Shown in pieces: positions 1 through 5,230 of a stretch of DNA of 5,728 nucleotides. The position numbers were made by a program, and so were the translations under genes. The stretch is from Myxococcales bacterium. GTDB lineage: Bacteria; Myxococcota; Myxococcia; Myxococcales; Anaeromyxobacteraceae. The DNA lies in assembly GCA_021784995.1 (NCBI GenBank), contig JAJYHA010000018.1, positions 1 through 5,728 on the forward strand. Direction: 5' to 3'. The notes under the pieces are model-generated. The model searched no databases and had not been told where the DNA came from. It saw only the letters and a list, made by a program, of their open reading frames with translations. Within the stretch, counting starts at the first letter, position 1. Every line of letters starts with the position of its first letter.

Positions 1-1
1 G

Positions 2-442
2 GCCACCGGCCGCGCCGCCGTGGTCTCGCGGCACGCCGTCCGCGACGTCCTCGACGGCACGCTGGCGCGCTCGCTGGGGCCCGGCGCGCTGGCCGGCCGC
101 CGGGTCCTGCTCGCCTGCGCGCTCGCCCGCCCCGACGGGTTCCGCGCCACGGTCGCCGGGCTCGGCGCGCGCGCCGTGGAGGAGCGCCTCTTCCGCGACC
201 ACCACCGCTTCACCCCCACCGAGCTCGAGGCCCTCCTCCGGGCCGCCCGCGCGGCCCGCTGCGAGGCCATCGCCACCACCGAGAAGGACGCCGTGCGGCT
301 GCCGGCCGCGGTCGCGGCCGACCCGCTCTGGCACGTGGTGCGCGTCGACGCGGAGATCCTGGCCGGCGGCGACGTCCTCGACGCGCTCCTGGAGGACGCG
401 CTGGCGCGGGGCGACGCCCGGCGCGCGGAGGTGAGGCCGTGA
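2..442 (+). CDS. lpxK: LpxK, tetraacyldisaccharide 4'-kinase (3' part only)
   Basis: Partial gene, open to the left edge; about 146 C-terminal residues are present of a family that usually has about 330. LpxK phosphorylates the 4' position of the tetraacyldisaccharide 1-phosphate at the inner membrane, giving lipid IVA in the Raetz pathway. Two family hallmarks are visible: FRDHHRFTPTEL (from base 191), matching the F-x-DHH-x-F-T block, and TTEKDAVRLP (from base 275), matching the conserved T-E-K-D-A block. The P-loop half lies outside the window. A GTG at 20 opens the visible frame but is internal: the frame continues upstream without a stop and the family needs far more N-terminal sequence. 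The TGA at 440-442 overlaps the GTG start of the acyltransferase by 4 bases, so the two are probably translationally coupled. Identity is secure; the 5' end cannot be judged. Confidence 0.93.
   Translation, partial: ATGRAAVVSRHAVRDVLDGTLARSLGPGALAGRRVLLACALARPDGFRATVAGLGARAVEERLFRDHHRFTPTELEALLRAARAARCEAIATTEKDAVRLPAAVAADPLWHVVRVDAEILAGGDVLDALLEDALARGDARRAEVRP
427..434 (+). promoter_or_regulatory. Strong Shine-Dalgarno site for the acyltransferase gene
   Basis: GGAGGTGA lies inside the end of lpxK and is a full match to the 16S rRNA 3' end. From GGAGG there are 7 bases to the GTG at 439. This favours that start over the in-frame GTG at 454, which would be about 22 bases from GGAGG. Confidence 0.7.
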
Positions 443-1350
443 CGCCGGACGCCGTGAGGCCGTCTCCCGTCCGCAGGCTGCTCCTGGCCCTCGCCGGCGC
501 GCTCGGGCGCGTCGCGTGGGCGCTGCGGATCCGCCGGCGCGTGGTGCTGGAGAACCTGCGGCGCGCCTTCCCCGAGCGGACCGACGCCGAGCGGCGCGCC
601 ATCGCGCGGGCGACCTACCGCAACGTGGCCCGGATGGCGCCGGAGTTCCTCCTCCTCCCGCGCCTCCCGGCCGCGGAGCTCTCCCGCCTCTTCGTCTACG
701 AGGGGTGGGAGCGCTACGAGGCGGCGCGCGCGAGGGGGAAGGGAGTCATCGCGTGCACGGGCCACCTGGGGAACTTCGAGGTGCTGGCGGCGGCCCACAC
801 GCTGCGCGGCGTCCCCATCACCATGATCACCCGGCGCATGGGCGACTCCATCGTGAACGCGCTCTGGCGCCGGGCGCGCGCGCGGGCCGGCGTGGAGGAC
901 CTGGTGGTCCGCCGCGGGGAGACCCTGGCGGCGGCGCGCCGGGCCCTCGCGGGCGGGCGAGTGCTCGGGTACGTCATCGACCAGAACCAGCCGCGGCGCA
1001 GCGCCGTCTTCCCGACCTTCTTCGGCGTCCCGGCCGCCACCTCGCCGACGCCGGCGCTCCTGGCCCTGCGGACGGGCGCGGCGGTGCTCTTCGTCACCGC
1101 CGTCCCGCGGCCGGACGGGCGCCACACCGTCCTCATCGAGGGGCCGCTCGAGGTCCCCGCCACCGGGGACCGGCGGCGGGACGTCCTCGCGTTCATGCAG
1201 GACCTCAACGACCGGCTCGAGCGGCAGGTGCGGCGCCACCCCGACCAGTGGTACTGGCTGCACCGCCGCTGGAAGACGCGACCCCCGCCCGCGTCCCGGG
1301 ACGCGCGCGCGGGCGCCGGGCCGGGTGGCCCCGCGGCGCCGGCGCGTTGA
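439..1350 (+). CDS. lpxL: LpxL/HtrB-family lipid A late acyltransferase
   Basis: 303 residues, a normal length for the lysophospholipid/lipid A acyltransferase family. It transfers a secondary acyl chain from acyl-ACP to a lipid A precursor at the inner membrane; the acyl chain used cannot be read from sequence. A hydrophobic segment near residues 13-29 precedes the conserved NLRRAFPE block (39-46). The catalytic HX4E motif is HLGNFE, with H109 and E114. DQNQ (181-184) followed by FPTFFG (191-196) is the typical second block, and HPDQWYWLHRRWKTRP (267-282) is the classic C-terminal signature. The last 20 or so residues are low-complexity Ala/Gly/Pro/Arg. The GTG start is chosen because of the strong upstream ribosome site and the 4-base GTGA overlap with lpxK. 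Pairing with lpxK supports lipid A work. Whether it is closer to LpxL (lauroyl) or LpxM (myristoyl) is unresolved. Confidence 0.92.
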   Translation: MTPDAVRPSPVRRLLLALAGALGRVAWALRIRRRVVLENLRRAFPERTDAERRAIARATYRNVARMAPEFLLLPRLPAAELSRLFVYEGWERYEAARARGKGVIACTGHLGNFEVLAAAHTLRGVPITMITRRMGDSIVNALWRRARARAGVEDLVVRRGETLAAARRALAGGRVLGYVIDQNQPRRSAVFPTFFGVPAATSPTPALLALRTGAAVLFVTAVPRPDGRHTVLIEGPLEVPATGDRRRDVLAFMQDLNDRLERQVRRHPDQWYWLHRRWKTRPPPASRDARAGAGPGGPAAPAR

Positions 1351-1370
1351 CCGACCCTCCCCGGCGCGGT

Positions 1371-1374
1371 AGGA
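1371..1374 (+). promoter_or_regulatory. Shine-Dalgarno site for the heptose kinase gene
   Basis: AGGA sits 8 bases before the ATG at 1383 within the 32-bp gap after the acyltransferase stop. It fixes the kinase start; the same frame is open far upstream (to 516), but that stretch is a shadow of the acyltransferase gene. Confidence 0.55.
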
Positions 1375-1382
1375 ACGCGCCC

Positions 1383-2396
1383 ATGCGCCGCCCCGCCGCC
1401 CTGAACGGCACGAGCGACCTCGCCTCCTGGCTGGACCGGTTCCCGGCCGCCGAGGTGGTGGTGGCCGGCGACTTCATGGTCGACGAGTACGTCTACGGCG
1501 AGACGGATCGCATCAGCCGCGAGGCGCCCGTCCTCATCGTCCGCTACGAGCGCTGCGAGCTGAAGCCCGGCGGGGCCGGCAACGCGGCCAGCAACCTGGC
1601 GGCCCTGGGCGTCGCGGTGCGCGCGGTGGGCGCCGTGGGCGACGACGCGCTGGGGGAGACGCTCCTGGAGCTGCTGGGCGCCGCCCGGGTGGACGTCTCC
1701 GGGATCCAGCGCGTGCGCGGCCGGCGGACCGAGTCGAAGACGCGCATCCTGGCGGGCGGGCGCTCCACGCGCCGCCAGCAGATGCTGCGCGTGGATCGCG
1801 CGCCGGGGGAGCCCCTGCCGCCCCGCGCCGCGTCCCGCGTCGTCCGCGATCTGGTCGGTGCAGGCCGCGGGGCCCGGGCCGTCCTGGTGAGCGACTACGG
1901 CTCGGGTGCGCTCGGGCCGGCGGCGCTGGAGGCGCTGCGCGCGCTCCGGCGCGGCGGCGTCCCGGTGTGCGTGGACTCGCGGTACCGGCTGTCGGAGTAC
2001 ACGGGCGTCACCATGGTGAAGCCGAACGAGCCCGAGCTGGAGGCGGCCACCGGGCTCTCGCTCGAGGCGCCCGGCGGCCTCGACCGCGCGGCGCGCGCGC
2101 TCCTGCGGCGGCTCGCGTGCGACCAGATCCTGGTCACCCGCGGGCGCCACGGCATGTCGCTCTTCCGCAGGGGCGAACCGCCCGCGCACCTCCCTCCCCA
2201 CGGCGGGCTCGACGCGGTGGACGTGACCGGCGCGGGCGACACCGTGGCGGCCTCCTACAGCGCGGCCATCGCCGCGGGCGCCGACCCCGGCGCGGCGGCG
2301 TGCATCGCCAACGTGGCGGGGGCGCTCGTGGTGCAGAAGGCGGGGACCGCCACCGTCTCGCGCGCCGAGCTGGCGGCGGAGATCGCGAAGGGGTGA
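1383..2396 (+). CDS. rfaE1: RfaE1/HldA-type D-glycero-D-manno-heptose-7-phosphate kinase (PfkB family)
   Basis: 337 residues, matching the kinase half of E. coli HldE as a free-standing protein. It should phosphorylate heptose 7-phosphate at C1 with ATP to give the 1,7-bisphosphate, a cytoplasmic step towards ADP-heptose for the LPS core. Ribokinase-fold landmarks run in order: [11 protein letters not shown] (26-36), the sugar-binding [11 protein letters not shown] block (61-71), RQQMLRVD (131-138), VSDYGSGAL (169-177), KPNEPE (213-218), and VTGAGDT (281-287), with D286 the expected catalytic base. Two blocks differ from E. coli HldE: DYGSG in place of DYAKG, and VDSRYRL (197-203) where HldE has a DPKG block. 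The phosphorylated heptose is therefore inferred mainly from the adenylyltransferase next door. The start is the ATG after an AGGA site. The TGA shares its final A with the ATG of the next gene. A PfkB kinase with another sugar substrate remains possible. Confidence 0.87.
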   Translation: MRRPAALNGTSDLASWLDRFPAAEVVVAGDFMVDEYVYGETDRISREAPVLIVRYERCELKPGGAGNAASNLAALGVAVRAVGAVGDDALGETLLELLGAARVDVSGIQRVRGRRTESKTRILAGGRSTRRQQMLRVDRAPGEPLPPRAASRVVRDLVGAGRGARAVLVSDYGSGALGPAALEALRALRRGGVPVCVDSRYRLSEYTGVTMVKPNEPELEAATGLSLEAPGGLDRAARALLRRLACDQILVTRGRHGMSLFRRGEPPAHLPPHGGLDAVDVTGAGDTVAASYSAAIAAGADPGAAACIANVAGALVVQKAGTATVSRAELAAEIAKG

Positions 2397-2875
2397 TGGA
2401 CCGGATCCTGCGCCTCGAGGATCTCCCGCGGCTGCGGGCCGAGGCGACCGCCGCCGGCCGCACGCTGGCGCTCGCCAACGGGGTCTTCGACCTCTTCCAC
2501 GTGGGCCACCTGCGGTACCTGCAGGGGGCCCGGGCGCTCGCCGACGTGCTGGTCGTGGCCGTGAACGGCGACGCCTCCGCCCGGCGGCTCGGGAAGGGGC
2601 CGGGGCGCCCGGTGGTGCCCGCCGCGGAGCGGGCCGAGATCGTGGCCGCGCTGGCCTGTGTGGACCACGTGGTCCTCTTCGACGACCCCGACGTGGTGGG
2701 CGTGATCCGCGCCCTCCGGCCGGACGTGCAGGTGAAGGGGACGGACTACACGCCCGACACCATCCCGGAGCGGGAGGAGGTGGCGCGTCACGGCGGGCGG
2801 GTCGCGGTGGCGGGCGACCCCAAGGACCACTCGACCAGCGCGATCATCGACGCGCTGGCGGCGCTGCGGCGGTGA
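2396..2875 (+). CDS. rfaE2: RfaE2/HldC-type D-glycero-D-manno-heptose-1-phosphate adenylyltransferase
   Basis: 159 residues, matching the C-terminal nucleotidyltransferase half of E. coli HldE as a separate protein. It transfers AMP from ATP to heptose 1-phosphate, giving ADP-heptose for the GT9 heptosyltransferases. Signatures of the cytidylyltransferase-like superfamily are clear: [17 protein letters not shown] (26-42) with the nucleotide-binding HVGH at 35-38, [14 protein letters not shown] (55-68), [10 protein letters not shown] (111-120), and the C-terminal HSTSAII (145-151), equivalent to the ISSTxxI motif. The ATG is embedded in TGATG with the kinase stop, so translation is probably by termination-reinitiation. 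The only SD-like stretch, AAGGGG at 2388-2393, is too close to act normally. GmhA, GmhB and the epimerase HldD are not in the window and would have to be encoded elsewhere. Confidence 0.93.
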   Translation: MDRILRLEDLPRLRAEATAAGRTLALANGVFDLFHVGHLRYLQGARALADVLVVAVNGDASARRLGKGPGRPVVPAAERAEIVAALACVDHVVLFDDPDVVGVIRALRPDVQVKGTDYTPDTIPEREEVARHGGRVAVAGDPKDHSTSAIIDALAALRR

Positions 2876-2886
2876 GCGCGGCCGCG

Positions 2887-3762
2887 ATGCGCGTCTCCGG
2901 GTTCACCTTCGTCCGCGACGCCGTCCGGCTCGGCTACCCGGCCGTGGAGTCGATCCGCTCGCTGCTCCCGCTCGTGGACGAGCTGGTCGTGAACGTGGGG
3001 GTCTCGCGCGACGGGACCCTCGACCTGATCCGGGGCATCGGGGATCCTCGCCTGGTCCTGTTCGAGACGCGATGGGACGACGCGCAGGTGGAGCGCGGGC
3101 GCGTGCTGGCCCAGCAGACGGACCTCGCGCTGGCGCGCTGCAGCGGGGACGCCTGCATCTACCTGCAGGCGGACGAGGCGCTCCACGAGGACGATCACCC
3201 TCGCATCCGCGCCGCGCTGGAGCGGCTCGCCGCCGACGCGCGCGTGGAGGGGCTCCTCTTCGACTACGTCCACTTCTACGGCTCCTTCCACACGGTGGGC
3301 ATGTCGCGGCGGTGGTACCGCAGGGAGGTGCGCGCGGTGCGGAACCGCGCCGGCGTGCGCTCCTGGCGCGACGCGCAGGGCTTCCGCGTGGGGCCGGGCG
3401 AGGGCGCCCGCAAGCCGCGGGTCGTGGCGAGCGGGGCCCGCGTGTTCCACTACGGGTGGGTCCGTCCGCCGGAGGCGCAGGCGGTCAAGGTGGCCGAGCT
3501 GGCGCGCCTCTACCACGGCGACGCCGGGCGCGCGCGCGAGCTGGCGCGCGGGTTCCGCTACGATCCCGGCGAGAAGGTGCGCCGCTTCGAGGGGACGCAC
3601 CCCGGCCCGATGCGGGCGCGCGTGGCGCGGGAGGACTGGGCCTTCGAGCCGCGCCCGCGCCGGATCCGCAGGGGTCACGTCCGGGAGGATCTGCTCGACC
3701 TCGTCGAGGCGGCCACCGGGATCCGGGTCGGCGAGTACCGCAACTACGAGCTGCTCCCGTGA
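2887..3762 (+). CDS. Glycosyltransferase, GT2-like family of the MxxSGFTFVRxA type
   Basis: 291 residues from the ATG, a soluble GT-A-like protein with no membrane segment. The N-terminus (MRVSGFTFVRDAVRLGYPAV) is typical of a bacterial family annotated as glycosyltransferases, beginning M-K/R-x-S/A-G-F-T. Next come VDELVVNVGVSRDGTLDLI (residues 30-48), resembling the donor-binding region of GT2 folds, and YLQADEALHEDD (92-103), where QADE stands in for the usual metal-binding DxD. HFYGSFHTVG (129-138) and FHYGWVRPP (187-195) are further conserved-looking blocks. Two starts are possible: GTG at 2872, overlapping the previous stop by GTGA, and ATG at 2887, with GGTGAG 10 bases upstream. The ATG is preferred because family proteins begin right at this block; the GTG adds only five residues. 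Its place between ADP-heptose synthesis and a GT4 enzyme suggests LPS core or surface glycan assembly. Donor and acceptor are unknown. Confidence 0.82.
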   Translation: MRVSGFTFVRDAVRLGYPAVESIRSLLPLVDELVVNVGVSRDGTLDLIRGIGDPRLVLFETRWDDAQVERGRVLAQQTDLALARCSGDACIYLQADEALHEDDHPRIRAALERLAADARVEGLLFDYVHFYGSFHTVGMSRRWYRREVRAVRNRAGVRSWRDAQGFRVGPGEGARKPRVVASGARVFHYGWVRPPEAQAVKVAELARLYHGDAGRARELARGFRYDPGEKVRRFEGTHPGPMRARVAREDWAFEPRPRRIRRGHVREDLLDLVEAATGIRVGEYRNYELLP

Positions 3763-4886
3763 GGATCCTGGAGCTGCTCTCCTCGCCCGCCTGGACCGGC
3801 CCCGCCGAGCCGATGGCGTCGGTCGCGACGCAGCTGCGCGCGCGCGGCCACGAGGTGGAGGTGGCCGTCGACTCGCGACGCCCGGGCGATCTCCGCCAGC
3901 GCCTCGTGGCCCTGGGGTTCGCGGTCCGGACCGACCTGGCCCTGACCACGCGCGGCCTGCCCCCGCCGCTGCGGGCCGACGCCCGGCGGCTGCGCCGGAT
4001 CGGTCCGGGGTTCGACGTCGTCCACGCGCACTTCTCCAACGACCACGCCGCGGCCCTGGTGGGCCTCCGCCGGCGCGGTGAGCGCCCGCGCGTGGTGCGC
4101 ACCGTCCACTCGTCACGGTCGCTCCGCGGACGGCTGCTCCAGGGGGTGGCGCACCGCCGGACGGACGGGCTGGTGGCCGTCTGCGACGCGCACGCCCGCC
4201 TGCTGGTGGAGCGCTTCCGCGTGCCGCCCGAGCGGGTCCTCGCCACGCGAGGGGCGGTCGACTGCGAGGCCTACCGCCCGGAGGGGCCGGACCTGCGCGC
4301 GGCCCTGGGGATCGCGCCCGGCCAGCCGGTGGCGGGCATCGTCGCGCGGGTGAAGCCGGACCGGCGCCACGCCGAGCTGGTGGAGGCCTTCCGGGTCGTC
4401 GCCGGCGGCCTGCCCGAGGCGCGCCTGCTGGTGGTGGGACGCGGGGAGGGGCTCGACGCGGTCGCGGCGCAGGTGCGGCGGCTCGGCCTGGAGGGGCGCG
4501 TCCTCCTCGCGGGGTACCGCACCGGCCCGGAGCTGGCCGCGGCCTACCGCACCCTGGACGTCAAGGTGCTGCTCGCCGAGGGGAACGACGGGACCTGCCG
4601 CGCGCTGCTGGAGGCCATGGCCTGCGGGCGCCCCGGTGTGGCCTACGATTTCGGCGCGCCCGCGGAGGCGATCGTCCAGGGGCGAACCGGGCTCCGGGTG
4701 CCGGTCGGGGACGTCGGAGGGCTGGCCGCGGCGCTGCGCGAGCTGCTGGGGGAGCCGGCGAGGGCGCGCGCCATGGGCGTGGCCGCGCGCGAGCGGATGC
4801 AGGCCCTCTACCGCGAGGATGCGCGGGGGGAGGCGGTGGAGCGCTTCCTCCTGCGGATCCTGGACCTGCCGCCGGCGGCGCCGTGA
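3759..4886 (+). CDS. GT4-family (GT-B fold) glycosyltransferase
   Basis: 375 residues, normal for a retaining GT4 enzyme. The N-terminal acceptor domain has the beta-strand/glycine start MRILELLSSPAWTGPAEPM (1-19), DVVHAHFSNDHAAALVGL (86-103) and the VRTVHSS block (113-119). The C-terminal donor domain begins near VAGIVARVKPDRRH (191-204), followed by EARLLVVGRGEG (220-231), VLLAGYR (248-254) and the nucleotide-sugar region DGTCRALLEAMACGRP (277-292). In the EX7E motif the second Glu is E285, but the first position is D277. GTG is chosen because it overlaps the preceding stop as GTGA and keeps the first beta-strand; the next in-frame ATG (codon 19) would remove it. No strong ribosome site is visible, so coupled translation is likely. 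It probably adds a sugar to the LPS core or another surface glycan; the sugar cannot be read from sequence. Confidence 0.88.
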   Translation: MRILELLSSPAWTGPAEPMASVATQLRARGHEVEVAVDSRRPGDLRQRLVALGFAVRTDLALTTRGLPPPLRADARRLRRIGPGFDVVHAHFSNDHAAALVGLRRRGERPRVVRTVHSSRSLRGRLLQGVAHRRTDGLVAVCDAHARLLVERFRVPPERVLATRGAVDCEAYRPEGPDLRAALGIAPGQPVAGIVARVKPDRRHAELVEAFRVVAGGLPEARLLVVGRGEGLDAVAAQVRRLGLEGRVLLAGYRTGPELAAAYRTLDVKVLLAEGNDGTCRALLEAMACGRPGVAYDFGAPAEAIVQGRTGLRVPVGDVGGLAAALRELLGEPARARAMGVAARERMQALYREDARGEAVERFLLRILDLPPAAP

Positions 4887-4925
4887 CGCCGCGCCGCGCG
4901 AACCCGGGCCGCCGGCGCATCGCCG

Positions 4926-4935
4926 TGGTATGAAT
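4926..4935 (+). promoter_or_regulatory. Possible extended -10 promoter element
   Basis: TGGTATGAAT is a conspicuous A/T-containing island in an otherwise almost pure G/C gap. It resembles an extended -10 element (TGN followed by TATAAT-like TATGAA), with 4 of 6 matches. No recognisable -35 box lies about 17 bases upstream. It would direct transcription into the Trm112-like and GT9 genes. Weak evidence. Confidence 0.22.
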
Positions 4936-5036
4936 CTGCGCGAAGCGGCCGCGCCTGCCGGCCGTCGCGGCGAGCGGCGGCGTCCGCTCCGCGGCGAGGA
5001 TCCCGGCGAGGCGGCCGGCGCCGCGTCGAGACGAGA

Positions 5037-5041
5037 GGAGG
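5037..5041 (+). promoter_or_regulatory. Shine-Dalgarno site for the Trm112-like gene
   Basis: GGAGG, within AGGAGGG, lies 4 bases before the ATG at 5046. The spacing is short, but the match is strong and supports this start for a very small gene. Confidence 0.6.
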
Positions 5042-5045
5042 GCCC

Positions 5046-5216
5046 ATGCCGCTCGCGCCCGAGCTGAAGGAGATCCTCGCCTGTCCCCGGTGCAAGGGGG
5101 AGCTCCAGTTCCACGAGGAGCGGGGCGAGATCCACTGCCTGCGCTGCCGCGTCGCCTACGCCATCCGCGACGGGATCCCGGTCATGCTGGTCGACGAGGC
5201 CAAGCCGCTTCCCTGA
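5046..5216 (+). CDS. Trm112/YcaR (UPF0434)-like small zinc-ribbon protein
   Basis: 56 residues, close to E. coli YcaR (about 60). The sequence begins MPLAPELKEILACPRCKGEL and contains YAIRDGIPVMLVDEA (38-52), the family's C-terminal signature. Four cysteines, C13 and C16 (CPRC) plus C31 and C34 (CLRC), form a likely complete zinc site. Relatives of eukaryotic Trm112 act as small partner/activator subunits of methyltransferases; the role of the bacterial short form is poorly defined. In E. coli the homologue lies between lpxK and kdsB, so its presence in this LPS block fits a recurring neighbourhood. The start is fixed by AGGAGG just upstream. The stop is 14 bases before the GT9 start, so the two are probably co-transcribed. 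Family assignment is strong; function in LPS synthesis is only inferred from position. Confidence 0.9.
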   Translation: MPLAPELKEILACPRCKGELQFHEERGEIHCLRCRVAYAIRDGIPVMLVDEAKPLP

Positions 5217-5220
5217 GGCG

Positions 5221-5225
5221 AGGAG
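5221..5225 (+). promoter_or_regulatory. Shine-Dalgarno site for the GT9 gene
   Basis: AGGAG lies 5 bases before the GTG at 5231, in the 14-bp gap after the Trm112-like stop. It supports this GTG even though it gives the protein about 20 residues before the usual first beta-strand. Confidence 0.55.
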
Positions 5226-5230
5226 CGCGC

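Larger units (their letters stand above)
4887..5045 (+). other. 159-bp intergenic region before the Trm112-like gene
   Basis: This is the only sizeable gap in the window. It is very GC-rich, with three copies of GGCGAG between 4969 and 5010 and a short perfect hairpin (GCGGC, 4-base loop CGGC, GCCGC) at 5011-5024. No U-tract follows any hairpin, so no intrinsic terminator is supported. A 45-codon ORF (ATG at 4930, stop at 5065-5067) crosses it without a ribosome site and overlaps the next gene; it is not called as a gene. The gap probably holds the 5' leader and perhaps a promoter for the downstream genes. Confidence 0.5.

Noticed and set aside
516..1382. Upstream extension of the kinase reading frame
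   Set aside because: This part of the frame is a shadow of the acyltransferase gene. Kinase family similarity begins shortly after the ATG at 1383, which has its own AGGA site.
714..2201. 495-codon reverse-strand open frame
   Set aside because: It lies opposite the acyltransferase and kinase genes, which have clear family motifs. Its translation shows no recognisable domain and is rich in Arg, Ala, Gly and Pro, as expected for an antisense frame in very GC-rich DNA where stop codons are rare.
2385..2400. Programmed frameshift fusing kinase and adenylyltransferase
   Set aside because: A -1 shift would be required, but the codons before the stop (GCG AAG GGG TGA) do not form a canonical slippery heptamer, and the second gene has its own ATG with a normal N-terminus.
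2788..4116. 442-codon reverse-strand open frame
   Set aside because: It is antisense to the two glycosyltransferase genes, with low-complexity Arg/Pro/Ala content and no motif. A GC-driven shadow.
5011..5024. Hairpin as an intrinsic terminator
   Set aside because: The stem is only 5 bp with no T-tract after it, and such palindromes are common by chance in this composition. It also lies just before a start codon.
4930..5067. 45-codon ORF starting with ATG in the intergenic gap
   Set aside because: No ribosome site precedes it, its composition is Arg/Ala/Gly low complexity, and it overlaps the start of the well-supported Trm112-like gene by 22 bases. A leader peptide is possible but unsupported.
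4113..5135. 340-codon reverse-strand open frame crossing the intergenic gap
   Set aside because: It overlaps the GT4 gene and the Trm112-like gene on the other strand and has no domain signature; its extension through the gap is explained by the lack of A/T-rich stops.
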